The notes under the pieces: generated by a model
Databases searched by the model: none
The model's input: only the letters and a program-made list of their open reading frames with translations
Told to the model about the DNA's origin: nothing
DNA from: Paenibacillus plantarum
GTDB taxonomy: Bacteria; Bacillota; Bacilli; Paenibacillales; NBRC-103111
Length of the DNA: 64,000 nucleotides
Assembly: GCF_013141695.1 (NCBI RefSeq)
Contig: NZ_WHNY01000067.1
Span: forward strand, 124,001 to 188,000
Direction of reading: 5' to 3'
Position numbers and translations under genes: made by a program
Shown here: one piece after another, positions 34,988 through 43,068 of the stretch
How positions within the stretch are numbered: position 1 is the first letter of the stretch
Layout: every line of letters starts with the position of its first letter

Positions 34988-35941
34988 ATGTCCAAGTATG
35001 TGAAAATAAGCTGCATGTCACCCCCAATCAAAGAGGTGGATACTGGGCAAGGTTTAGAAGGTGTTGTTCTTCAAATGATTGCCAAATGGGAAGAGCACCT
35101 GCAGCATGTGCTGCCGGAGCAGCCTGATTTAATCGTATTGCCTGAGTGCTGTGATGACCCTACCTTCAAAGGCATGGGCACAGAATGGTTGTACGAGTAC
35201 TATCGGTATCGCGGCAATCGGCTCCTCGACTACTTCGCAAGTGTTGCCAAAACCCACCGATGTTATATTGCTTATTCCGCGATGGTGGAGATGGAGGATG
35301 GCACCTTCCGTAATGCGACGCTGTTTATTGATCGTTCCGGTGAGGTTTGCGGTATATATCATAAAAATCATATTACGATTAGACAGAAATCGACATCGGA
35401 CACCTTATACGGGAAAGAAGCACACGTCATTCAGACTGATTTTGGCCGTGTGGCTTGTCTGATCTGCTTTGATATCAATTTTGATGAATTGTTGCAGCAG
35501 TATGTGGAGCAGAAACCGGAGTTGATCGTGTTTTCTTCCGCTTACCACGGCGGCTTGATGCAAGCCTATTGGGCGTACACATGCAGAGCACATTTTGCAG
35601 GCGCCATATGGCGTCCCGAGACTTGTACCCTTGTAAATCCCGTAGGTGAAATTGTTGGGGAAAGCACACTCTTTTATCCCTTCGTAACAAGGACAATTAA
35701 TATGGATAGTGTCGTTGTTCATTATGATTACAATTGGGAAAAGCTCGAGTTGATGAAACGGAAATACGGCTCTAAGGTGTTGATCAGCGATCCTACTCGG
35801 TTGAATGCGTTCCTGATCTCAAGCGAAACGGAAGAGTTTACGATTCAGGATATTGTGAAAGAGTTTGACTTGGAATTATTGGATGATTATTGGATAAGAT
35901 GTCGGGACGATCGCAATAAAGAGGGTCATCTTGAGCCGTAA
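34988..35941 (+). CDS. Carbon-nitrogen hydrolase (nitrilase superfamily)
   Basis: A 317-residue cytoplasmic amidase-type enzyme. The catalytic Glu-Lys-Cys triad is visible: E53 in IVLPECC, K126 in IYHKNHIT and C160 in CLICFDINF. It is most like the amidase and N-carbamoyl-amino-acid amidohydrolase branches. It sits 26 bases after the racemase gene with its own AAGGGAGAGCG, and is the second gene of the operon. It may release an amino acid or ammonia from an amide taken up or made by the cluster; the substrate is not known. Confidence 0.85.
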   Translation: MSKYVKISCMSPPIKEVDTGQGLEGVVLQMIAKWEEHLQHVLPEQPDLIVLPECCDDPTFKGMGTEWLYEYYRYRGNRLLDYFASVAKTHRCYIAYSAMVEMEDGTFRNATLFIDRSGEVCGIYHKNHITIRQKSTSDTLYGKEAHVIQTDFGRVACLICFDINFDELLQQYVEQKPELIVFSSAYHGGLMQAYWAYTCRAHFAGAIWRPETCTLVNPVGEIVGESTLFYPFVTRTINMDSVVVHYDYNWEKLELMKRKYGSKVLISDPTRLNAFLISSETEEFTIQDIVKEFDLELLDDYWIRCRDDRNKEGHLEP

Positions 35942-35970
35942 AGGTAAGCCCTAGGAAGGACTGAAGTTGT

Positions 35971-36798
35971 ATGAGAGAGCATCATGACGGTAGTATTCGG
36001 TATCGTTTAGTTACAGATGTCAGAGAGCTTTTTGAGATTGTAGAATTGCAAAGGCAGGTGTGGGGACCTGATTCGCTTACCTCCATGCAGCATATGCGTG
36101 CGGCGCTCCTTCACGGAGGAGCGGTGATAGGGGCGTTTTGCGAAGAGGTGCTCGTTGGGTTCTGTTATGGATTCATCGGTTATGACGGTAAGGAACCGTA
36201 CGTAGGTTCGCACATGATGGCGATTCATCCCGATTATCGCGATAGGGGGATAGGCATGCAATTGAAGCTCGAGCAGCGGGTGTGGGCAATGCAGGCTGGG
36301 TACAGCAAAATTGTATGGACCTTCGATCCCTTCGAATCGCGGAACGCTTACCTCAATCTATGTAAGCTCGGTGGAACGGTGTCCACCTATATCTCTGAAT
36401 TTTATGGGATGGATACCGCTGGCTTCCCCACAGATCGCTTTCTTGTGGAGTGGATGTTGTCATCTGAACGTGTGACACGCGCAGTCGACGGGCGATCGAA
36501 GCTAATTGACGACGTGTCCGGTTATCCTCGACTGCTTGCAGTTGAATATACGGATGCTCAGGTGACCGGCATTGGGGATGTAACCCAAAAGCATCTGATA
36601 GGCGAGTCAAAGGGGTTGAGGCTGCCCATCCCACGGGCCGTATCCAAGCTAAAGCATACACAACCTGATCTTTTTAAGGTTTGGCAGCGGCAATTTCGAG
36701 AGCTAGCCACGACTGCTTTTGCTAAAGGCTACGAAGTTGTATCCTGCCAACAGCCGGAACCTGAGGTTCAAGACTATGTGCTTGAAATGAAAGTATGA
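35971..36798 (+). CDS. COG3375-like GNAT acyltransferase
   Basis: A 275-residue acyl-CoA transferase, long for a GNAT. The N-terminal 150 residues hold the CoA-binding motif R90-D-R-G-I-G in HMMAIHPDYRDRGIGMQLKL. The preceding VGFCYGFIGYDGKEPYVGSH and the later FDPFESRNAYLNLCKLGG are typical of the COG3375 group. Members encoded with NSAR enzymes succinylate D-amino acids. The C-terminal half has less defined features. AGGAAGGAC precedes ATG 35971. Its stop overlaps the start of the M20 gene by four bases (ATGA), so the two are translationally coupled. Confidence 0.85.
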   Translation: MREHHDGSIRYRLVTDVRELFEIVELQRQVWGPDSLTSMQHMRAALLHGGAVIGAFCEEVLVGFCYGFIGYDGKEPYVGSHMMAIHPDYRDRGIGMQLKLEQRVWAMQAGYSKIVWTFDPFESRNAYLNLCKLGGTVSTYISEFYGMDTAGFPTDRFLVEWMLSSERVTRAVDGRSKLIDDVSGYPRLLAVEYTDAQVTGIGDVTQKHLIGESKGLRLPIPRAVSKLKHTQPDLFKVWQRQFRELATTAFAKGYEVVSCQQPEPEVQDYVLEMKV

Positions 36799-37970
36799 AA
36801 GAAGCAATAGTGACATGGCTCCACGCACATCGCCATGAGTTAAAGATGACCTATGAAGAATTGCATGATTTAGCGGAAGCAAGCTGGCAGGAGCACCATA
36901 CGACTCGATATTTGCAGCGAGTTTTAAATGAGATGGGGGTAGAGTTCGAGGGTTTCTCGACTCATACTGGCCTTGTAGCTCATTGGAATGGAAGCACGAC
37001 ATCATCGCTTGATGATGAGAAGAAAGGCTCAACGATAGCGCTTCGTACGGATATCGATGCCCTATGGCAGCAAGTAGATGGAGTAGGCAGAGCAAATCAT
37101 TCTTGTGGTCATGATGCACATATGACCATGGTATTGTTCGCATTCAAGGTATTGCAAGCAGTTGGGTTCAAGCCTGCTGGAGAGCTGAGGCTGTTGTTCC
37201 AACCTGCAGAGGAAGTTGGGGAAGGTGCGCTCAAGCTGCTTGAAGCAGGTAGCCTAGAAGACGTAGACTACTTGTTAGGGATCCATTTGAGGCCGGCCAA
37301 GGAGCTTTCATATGGTCACGCCTCTAGCGCCATCTATCATGGAGCCTGTGCCGTCATGGAAGGGAAGGTTATAGGTGCTCAGGCCCATGCATCCCGACCA
37401 AATGACGGATTAAACGTGATTGAGGTGTTGGCTGACATCATACAGGCGGTTCGTGCTGTCTCTACAGACTATGCGACTGTCCCGGTTTCCTTTAAATTGA
37501 CTAAGCTTCATGTTCCAAATGAAAGCAGCAATATTATACCTGACTTTGGAACCTTCACCATTGATGTACGCGCACAGACGAATCTTGCGATGGATATTTT
37601 ACTTCCTAAGTTAGAAGCTGCTGTTTACTCAGTTGGCAAGGCATACGGCATCTCTATGGAGCTTCGTACTACGGCCCGTATGGTGGCAGCACGACCTGAT
37701 CCCTATCTTGAAGCTCTGGTTGGAGATGTAATATCTGAGCTCCTTGGAGTTGCTGGTTTGGCTCAGCCTCCAGTGTCGCCGGGTGGGGAAGATTTTCACT
37801 TTTATCCCTTACACAAGCCAGAGCTTCACGCCACCATGATCGGCCTCGGCTGCGGATTACTGCCCGGACTGCATCATCCGCAGATGCAATTTAATCTAGA
37901 TGCATTGGAGATTGGGGCAGGGCTTCTAGCCTTGTCTGTAGTTAGGATAAGCTCAGGTTTATCTAATTGA
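36795..37970 (+). CDS. M20 family N-acyl-L-amino acid deacylase
   Basis: A 391-residue metallohydrolase of the aminoacylase/hippuricase type. LRTDIDAL is followed by C104-G-H106-D-A-H-M, with E139-E140 in QPAEEVGEGA and H164 in LGIHLR, then a lid domain with AQAHASRPNDGLN. PPVSPGGEDFHFY near the C-terminus completes the metal and substrate site. It overlaps the GNAT gene by ATGA. In NSAR operons the partner deacylase removes succinate from the L-form only, which pulls D-amino acids to L. That role is inferred from operon makeup. A terminator follows at 38091. Confidence 0.88.
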   Translation: MKEAIVTWLHAHRHELKMTYEELHDLAEASWQEHHTTRYLQRVLNEMGVEFEGFSTHTGLVAHWNGSTTSSLDDEKKGSTIALRTDIDALWQQVDGVGRANHSCGHDAHMTMVLFAFKVLQAVGFKPAGELRLLFQPAEEVGEGALKLLEAGSLEDVDYLLGIHLRPAKELSYGHASSAIYHGACAVMEGKVIGAQAHASRPNDGLNVIEVLADIIQAVRAVSTDYATVPVSFKLTKLHVPNESSNIIPDFGTFTIDVRAQTNLAMDILLPKLEAAVYSVGKAYGISMELRTTARMVAARPDPYLEALVGDVISELLGVAGLAQPPVSPGGEDFHFYPLHKPELHATMIGLGCGLLPGLHHPQMQFNLDALEIGAGLLALSVVRISSGLSN

Positions 37971-38090
37971 ATTGAGCCACTCTCGTGCTACCTCCATAAA
38001 TGAGTAACTTCCCATCCTCTCAGTCACAAAATAAGCGGGCCTCATGGCCAATGTCATTTAGTTAAGGCGCAAAGCCTACAATCAAAAAAA

Positions 38091-38128
38091 GAGCTGGTTA
38101 TCGAAAAGATAGCCCGCTCTTTTTTTGC
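38091..38128 (+). terminator. Terminator after the racemase operon
   Basis: An imperfect stem GAGCTGGTTATC / GATAGCCCGCTC (with G-U pairs) is followed by a T7 run. Confidence 0.75.
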
Positions 38129-38158
38129 GTATATGATAAAAAACACTACAAGTAGGGG

Positions 38159-38440
38159 GTGAACAGTATAGTTGACGGGATCACGGTCCCACGGGCAGTG
38201 ACGTTCGACCCCGGCTACCGTTACTTAACCTCTTAAATGCAAAGAGGTCAACCAGTAAAAAATGGCTGACTTCATAATACGAAGGGCAGTTTAGTTCCAA
38301 TATATGTTAAGATTAAATTGTCGGATGACAATAAATTAAAAAGGGAAATCACAGGTTATTTAATTGAGGGTTGTTGATAAGAACGCAAATAATGAAGTTT
38401 ACTTGGGGGAGTTTGATTGCGTAAAGAAGGTATTGTTTCA
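38159..38440. other. Gene-poor stretch with degenerate repeat
   Basis: A 26-residue frame (GTG 38159 to 38236) reads VDGITVPRAVTFDPGYRYLT. It looks like a gene tail rather than a leader. It runs into a stem ACCTCTT (38228-38234) / AAGAGGT (38242-38248) and a right-block variant GGGCAGTTTAG (38284-38294), so it seems to be another degraded copy of the intergenic repeat. It marks the right edge of cluster A. Confidence 0.35.
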
Positions 38441-39456
38441 TGATACGAGAAATTAAAGAGCAATTCACTGAAGAGATCCTTACCGAAGCAATAAAGCGAT
38501 ATGACATTAATAATGACACTGTTCGTTCATTGGGCGGTTATGAAAGCTTTGTTTATGAATATCAGAAAAACAACGCATTTTTCATATTAAAAATCTCACA
38601 TACAATTAGAAGATCAAGAAATAATATACGGGGTGAAATTGAATTTTTAAATTTTTTGTCGAATAAAGGACTGACAGTTTCAAATGCTGTTCCATCGACT
38701 AGGGGTAATATGGTTGAAGAAATTGCTGCAGAAAATGGTTCGTTCCTAGCCATTTCATACGAAATGTCTCTTGGAAAAGAAGTGTCGGAAGAAGATTGGA
38801 ATGAATCGCTTTACGAAAAATGGGGCGAATTTCTGGGTAAAATCCATCATGCCACAAAGGGTTATGAATGGAGTAATCCGGCGTTTAAACGACAAGCCTG
38901 GGACCAAGAAGTGCTATTAAAGGCGGAGAAATACTTGCGACCTGATGATGTAATGATTTCAATTCTAAAAGAAAGATTAACAAAACTTACTTCTCTGTCC
39001 AAGTCCAAAGACACATACGGTTTGACTCATACTGATTTTCATCAAAGTAATTTTTATCTCCATAACGGAGACATTTATTTGTTCGATTTTGATGATTGCG
39101 GTTATACGTATTTCGTAAACGATATTGGGATTACATTGTATTATGCACTTTCTTATCCGTTTAAGGAATTTGAAAATAAACCGGAATATTATAAATTGTT
39201 TTTCCGCCATTTTATGAAAGGATATCTGAAGGAAAATACAATCCAAGAAGAAGAAATAGTATATTTACAAGATTCTATTAAACTTCGTCATGCATTGCTG
39301 TATATTTATTTTCATCAAGCAAACGATGTGTCAAATTTGGATGAAAAATCAATGAACTGGTTAAAAGAGCTTCAACGAGTAGCAGCTTCGTATGACCCTA
39401 TGCTGCCGATTGACTTTGTTAAAGAATTTAAAAGCATTTATAATCGTATTCATTAA
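38440..39456 (+). CDS. APH-type phosphotransferase, intact
   Basis: A 338-residue kinase-like enzyme, the intact relative of the damaged gene at 2-990. The N-lobe has the nucleotide-binding strand and K in NNAFFILKISH. The C-lobe has the catalytic motif LTHTDFHQSNF and the metal motif LFDFDDCGYTYF. Such enzymes phosphorylate aminoglycosides, choline, homoserine or other small alcohols; the closest type cannot be fixed here. ATG 38440 has no strong ribosome binding site (AGAAGG at 38425-38430 is weak). It stands alone. Confidence 0.8.
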   Translation: MIREIKEQFTEEILTEAIKRYDINNDTVRSLGGYESFVYEYQKNNAFFILKISHTIRRSRNNIRGEIEFLNFLSNKGLTVSNAVPSTRGNMVEEIAAENGSFLAISYEMSLGKEVSEEDWNESLYEKWGEFLGKIHHATKGYEWSNPAFKRQAWDQEVLLKAEKYLRPDDVMISILKERLTKLTSLSKSKDTYGLTHTDFHQSNFYLHNGDIYLFDFDDCGYTYFVNDIGITLYYALSYPFKEFENKPEYYKLFFRHFMKGYLKENTIQEEEIVYLQDSIKLRHALLYIYFHQANDVSNLDEKSMNWLKELQRVAASYDPMLPIDFVKEFKSIYNRIH

Positions 39457-39571
39457 CTTGGAAGCATCGTATCGTACTGTCGGTTGTCAAGAACTTGATC
39501 CGATTCCCGTTTCATGACAAGAACATTGTCCGATTGCCGACAAGAAGTAAACTGTCCTGTAACTAGCTAAA

Positions 39572-39589
39572 CTAACGGGCAGATTAGTG
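39572..39589. repeat. Intergenic repeat, copy 5 (right block)
   Basis: CTAACGGGCAGATTAGTG is a perfect right block. It is preceded by a stretch with CGATTCCCG/CGATTGCCG direct repeats (39480-39550) instead of a clean hairpin. Confidence 0.65.
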
Positions 39590-39653
39590 TGGTGATAGGC
39601 AAGCTAAATATGGTATAATATTCCATGTTTATTGAGTTGAAAGGGGATTTGGA

Positions 39654-39883
39654 ATGAGCACAATTAAAATCCACGAAACCCATTCGGAGCAGGAAAGATT
39701 AAATAACAATGATAATTTTGTCGTTGAGGACCTTCGTTCTATTCAAAATATTGAGGGTGGAGGACCAATTAAAAAATTGATTTAAATTCAATGCCACGTC
39801 CTCTAAAGGCATTCGGATACTTCTTCTTCTCTATATTAGTGTTATTTGGTGCGACAGCAGTTTTAATCAGTTTTTTACGTTAA
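39654..39883 (+). pseudogene. Small membrane protein split by a one-base deletion
   Basis: GAAAGGGGATTTGG precedes ATG 39654. The first frame reads MSTIKIHETHSEQERLNNND and ends ...GGGPIKKLI at 39785. A second frame continues with DLNSMPRPLKAFGYFFFSIL and LVLFGATAVLISFLR to 39883. One more A in the A6 run near 39771 would join them as PIKKIDLNSMPRP, giving about 74 residues with a single C-terminal membrane helix. Either the gene is broken or two small proteins are now made. No family recognised. Confidence 0.55.
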
Positions 39884-39982
39884 ATACGACTACCAACATT
39901 ACTGATACAACAGGTTTGGCACACCAATTATCAACATGTAACCAGTCTTGCGATTCAACTATCGGATAAGAGACTTCAATCT

Positions 39983-40043
39983 GGCAGCTGACCTTAATGG
40001 TACGGCTGCCTTTTTTCAATATAAGGGCAGGATAGTGTAATTG
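39983..40043. repeat. Intergenic repeat, copy 6 (terminator-like)
   Basis: The stem GGCAGC (39983-39988) / GCTGCC (40005-40010), followed by TTTTTT, is then followed by a degenerate right block ATAAGGGCAGGATAGTGTAA. A partial left-block variant ATCGGATAAGAG lies at 39961. Confidence 0.6.
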
Positions 40044-40161
40044 TAGAATCGAAATTATTTAATAACTTATTTCTTCAGTAACACATTAGTGGCCCGTTAG
40101 GGTGATCAACGGCGCGTGATGGCACGCATGGTTGCCTCAGCTGACAAAGGAGAACGAAACA

Positions 40162-40851
40162 ATGAAAAAGTACATACTCTTCGATCATGATGGTGTTCTG
40201 GTTGATACTGAATTCTGGTATTACAAAGCGGGTGAACGCGCTCTGGCTGACATTGGATTTACATTGGATAAAGACCAATACCTCCGCGACATGACCCAGT
40301 CATTGGGCACTTGGTCCCAAGCTAGAGCGGCAGGTATTGATGAACAGACCATTAGCAAGCAGCGTGAGGTCCGCAACGTCTATTATCAGGAATATCTAAA
40401 AACAGAAGCCATAGAGATTGAAGGCGTAGTTGAAACTCTAGCCGAACTGTCAAAGTATGTCCGCATGGCCATCGTGACGACTGCAAAACGTGCGGATTTT
40501 CAACTTATTCATGAAAAGCGCCAGATAAGACAATTCATGGAATTCGTCCTTGTTCGCGAAGACTACGAGCGCACCAAGCCGCACCCGGAACCATACTTGA
40601 CCGGCCTAAAGCGCTTCGGAGCTACTAAAGAAGAGATTCTGGTTGTAGAGGATTCAAACAGAGGGTTGAACTCAGCCGTGGCGGCTGGTATCGACTGTGC
40701 TATTGTCCATAACGACTTCACAAAAACACATGACTTCTCACAGGCCAGCTATCGAATCAAAACTCTAATTGAACTAAAGGACATTATCCTGAATGTAACC
40801 GGAGAGAGTATTCGCCCCGTGTCCCGTACTCACTTTAAAAGTGAAGAGTAG
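40162..40851 (+). CDS. HAD hydrolase, beta-phosphoglucomutase-like
   Basis: A 229-residue phosphatase/mutase of the haloacid dehalogenase superfamily. Motif I is LFDHDGVLVDTE (usual DxDGxxxD, here DHDGVLVDT), so the nucleophile is the first aspartate. Motif II threonine is in MAIVTTAKR, motif III lysine in ERTKPHPEPY, and motif IV is LVVEDSNRGLNSA. An alpha-helical cap lies between motifs I and II. Such enzymes act on sugar phosphates. AAAGGAGAACG precedes ATG 40162; the frame is open further upstream. It stands alone. Confidence 0.85.
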   Translation: MKKYILFDHDGVLVDTEFWYYKAGERALADIGFTLDKDQYLRDMTQSLGTWSQARAAGIDEQTISKQREVRNVYYQEYLKTEAIEIEGVVETLAELSKYVRMAIVTTAKRADFQLIHEKRQIRQFMEFVLVREDYERTKPHPEPYLTGLKRFGATKEEILVVEDSNRGLNSAVAAGIDCAIVHNDFTKTHDFSQASYRIKTLIELKDIILNVTGESIRPVSRTHFKSEE

Positions 40852-40889
40852 TGCGGGAGGCACGGACTCACGAATAAACAGTAATGAGA

Positions 40890-40941
40890 GGCTGCTGGCA
40901 GGACCGGTAGCCTTTCGCTCACCTAACGGACAGATTAGCTC
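40890..40941. repeat. Intergenic repeat, copy 7
   Basis: The stem GGCTGCTGG (40890-40898) / CCGGTAGCC (40904-40912), with G-U pairs, is followed by TTTCGCTCAC and the right block CTAACGGACAGATTAGCTC. Confidence 0.65.
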
Positions 40942-41035
40942 AACAGAGAGTCCCTGATCCCCTTCGTTGCATAATCTATTTTATGTTAAAATAGATTATT
41001 AAAATTGCATGCTCATAAGAATGGAGTGATAGAAT

Positions 41036-41701
41036 TTGATTTTTGAAGAAGTTAAATTTAAGACTAGCTTGCTGAAGGAACTGAAAATTTTCTATGTTCA
41101 GAATTTAGGCATAGGTTTATTAAAAGAAGATGATAGTTCGTTCACATTAACGGTTGGTGAAACCAGTCTTACATTTATACAAACAGATGAAAAGGATGAC
41201 AGACCATTTTACCATTTTGCTGTTAATATTAATGAGAGCCAATTTAAACTAGCTAAAGAATATTTATCAAAAAGGGTAACTTTATTGCAAAATGAATCCC
41301 ATGATGAGTTTGAATTTATAGATTGGAACGCACATGCTGTTTATTTTTATGATCCCTCAGGAAACATCGTGGAATACATTGCACGCCACAATATTAAAAG
41401 TACTGCTACTGATGAATTCACTAACAAAGACATTCTTTGTATAAGTGAGGTTGGATTGCCTGTATTGGACGTTTCAAACGTAGCATCAACGTTAGAATCA
41501 GAAATTAATCTTCCAATATGGAAAGGAAATGGAAAATCATTTCAGCCTGTTGGTGACGAACATGGGCTTTTTATTTTAGTAGAAATAGATCGTGAATGGT
41601 ATCCGACAAATGATAAGGCACAAATATTCCCAGTCATGGTAAAAATCAAAGACAGCGATAGACAATACTCATTCCCACATTTGCCGTATTATATAGTGTA
41701 A
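41036..41701 (+). CDS. VOC superfamily protein with two halves
   Basis: A 221-residue protein of the glyoxalase/dioxygenase fold. The first half ends with HAVYFYDPSGNIVEYIARH, the typical metal-site strand of VOC proteins. The second half begins ISEVGLPVLDVSNVAS and repeats the fold less well (PVGDEHGLFILVEIDREW). Start TTG 41036 is preceded by ATGGAGTGATAG. Metal-dependent lyase or dioxygenase activity cannot be told apart. A full repeat copy follows. Confidence 0.75.
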   Translation: MIFEEVKFKTSLLKELKIFYVQNLGIGLLKEDDSSFTLTVGETSLTFIQTDEKDDRPFYHFAVNINESQFKLAKEYLSKRVTLLQNESHDEFEFIDWNAHAVYFYDPSGNIVEYIARHNIKSTATDEFTNKDILCISEVGLPVLDVSNVASTLESEINLPIWKGNGKSFQPVGDEHGLFILVEIDREWYPTNDKAQIFPVMVKIKDSDRQYSFPHLPYYIV

Positions 41702-41738
41702 TGATTTTTATGTGAACTTTAATCAGCTATCCATTGAA

Positions 41739-41815
41739 CTAACGGATAACGATAGCGGAACAGCGGATGCCGATGCATCCGTTTTTTGTTCGCTCAGCTA
41801 ACTGGCAGATTAGTG
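41739..41815. repeat. Intergenic repeat, copy 8 (complete)
   Basis: The most complete copy. The left block CTAACGGATAACGATAGC is at 41739-41756. The stem CGGATGC (41764-41770) / GCATCCG (41775-41781) follows, then TTTTTTGTTCG, then the right block CTAACTGGCAGATTAGTG (41798-41815). Confidence 0.8.
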
Positions 41816-41910
41816 AAATAGCATGCGAGTAAGAATGTTATAGAATGGAAACTTTTTACTTAATCCCTTCGTCTTATTTTTAAAGAACTAAATGTTGGGA
41901 GGATAATACA

Positions 41911-42192
41911 ATGATGTCGAAGAGAAAACAGATTTGGATTATATCCATCACATCGTTGTTAGTGATTTATTTACTTTTCTTTCCCAATCTAACGGCAGAA
42001 CTAGCGGTAAGGAAGCATTTATTCTTCACTCTCCATCCAATAAAAGCCTTCAGTGTTCAAGTTAAGGGGAATGGTAGCACTTCTTTTTGGGGAGCAAAAT
42101 TATACTATGTTAACGAAATATCCAAATCATTTATTTGGGTGAAGAAAAATTGGTTAGGTTATCGTGTGATTACTGATGGAACTGGACCATGA
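41911..42192 (+). CDS. Hypothetical membrane-anchored protein
   Basis: A 93-residue protein with an N-terminal hydrophobic segment (residues 9-24, WIISITSLLVIYLLFF), which would anchor it or direct export. The outer part reads SFWGAKLYYVNEISKSFIWV and ends GTGP, an ending that looks complete. No family recognised. TTGGGAGGATAA precedes ATG 41911. Confidence 0.55.
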   Translation: MMSKRKQIWIISITSLLVIYLLFFPNLTAELAVRKHLFFTLHPIKAFSVQVKGNGSTSFWGAKLYYVNEISKSFIWVKKNWLGYRVITDGTGP

Positions 42193-42400
42193 TTTATACG
42201 AACGCACTGAAGTCCAATACCCTGTTCAACTAACGAGTATCCTTGTATATACTTATGGAATTGCAGAGGATATAGTGCAGATATGGAAGGCAATAAAGAC
42301 GGCTGAAGCGGAAAAAGAATTAGATTATCTCAAGAATCTTAAAACGATAGGAAGGGATAAAGTTTTGGGGTTTTATAGGAGTTACTATGGATTCAGCTAA
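42176..42400 (+). pseudogene. Composite frame with a gene tail
   Basis: A 74-residue frame overlapping the end of the previous gene. Its first third runs through a left-block variant of the repeat (CAACTAACGAGTATCC near 42228). Its last 45 residues, EDIVQIWKAIKTAEAEKELD and LKTIGRDKVLGFYRSYYGFS, look like the real C-terminus of another protein. So it is probably a gene tail brought next to a repeat, not a functional gene. A further partial repeat follows at 42395-42440. Confidence 0.4.
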
Positions 42401-42522
42401 CGGCGAACGTTAACTAAAACAAATGAAGTCGACAGCCAGATTCAATCCCCTTTTTTCTTCGCAATAGTAAAATGAGGCTATACTTTAAGAATATTAAATT
42501 AGGTCATTATTAGTGGAGGAAT

Positions 42523-42933
42523 ATGGAGCAATCAAACGATGAGCAAAACATTATTTTTGAAATTAAGAGAACCAAAAAAAATGTGCTTGGATTTTTGCTT
42601 TCAATTGGATTGTTGTTCTTTGGTTTAATTTGTTATGGGATTTACTGGGCTTTCTTTGACATGAATCGGCTCCCCACAGGTGAATTAATTGAACAGTCAA
42701 ACTCCCCAAACGGCAAATATACAATTAATGCGTATGTTTCAAGTGGAGGAGCAACGACTGATTTTGCTGTAAGAGCAGAACTTGTTTCCAACAAAAACTC
42801 GAAGAAAAAGAATATTTATTGGAATTATAGAGAAGAGAACGCATATATCGTATGGATTAACGATGATACTGTTAAAATTAATGGTCATGTTTTAAGATTG
42901 CCAAATGAGAAATACGATTTTAGGAGAGAGTGA
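42523..42933 (+). CDS. DUF5412-like membrane protein
   Basis: A 136-residue protein with one membrane helix at about 21-44 (LGFLLSIGLLFFGLICYGIY) after a polar cytoplasmic start. The outer part reads SPNGKYTINAYVSSGGATTD, then KNIYWNYREENAYIVWINDD, a pattern I associate with the DUF5412 family of Bacillales. Function unknown. GTGGAGGAATATGG overlaps the start, with ATG at 42523. A complete repeat copy follows the stop by 23 bases. Confidence 0.68.
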   Translation: MEQSNDEQNIIFEIKRTKKNVLGFLLSIGLLFFGLICYGIYWAFFDMNRLPTGELIEQSNSPNGKYTINAYVSSGGATTDFAVRAELVSNKNSKKKNIYWNYREENAYIVWINDDTVKINGHVLRLPNEKYDFRRE

Positions 42934-42955
42934 ATTTTCTATTCACGGAATTCAG

Positions 42956-43034
42956 CTAACGGATAACGATATCGGAATCAAGGTTGCTAACTGCAACCAT
43001 TTTTTAGTTCGGTCCATTAACGGGAGAAATTGTA
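42956..43034. repeat. Intergenic repeat, copy 9 (complete)
   Basis: The left block CTAACGGATAACGATATCGG is at 42956-42975. The stem GGTTGC (42982-42987) / GCAACC (42993-42998) follows, then ATTTTTTAGTTCG, then a right-block variant TTAACGGGAGAAATTG. Confidence 0.75.
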
Positions 43035-43068
43035 TTTTTACAAGTCCAAGTGTAAGGATGAATCATTC

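Noticed and set aside
38159..38236. Short leader peptide
   Set aside because: VDGITVPRAVTFDPGYRYLT looks more like a gene tail; there is no downstream gene close enough for attenuation.
4877..43034. The repeats as integron attC sites with a cassette array
   Set aside because: The two conserved blocks (CTAACG...) are in direct, not inverted, orientation, unlike attC core sites, and no tyrosine integrase gene is seen in the window.
4877..43034. CRISPR-like array
   Set aside because: The copies are hundreds to thousands of bases apart with genes between them, and no cas gene is present.
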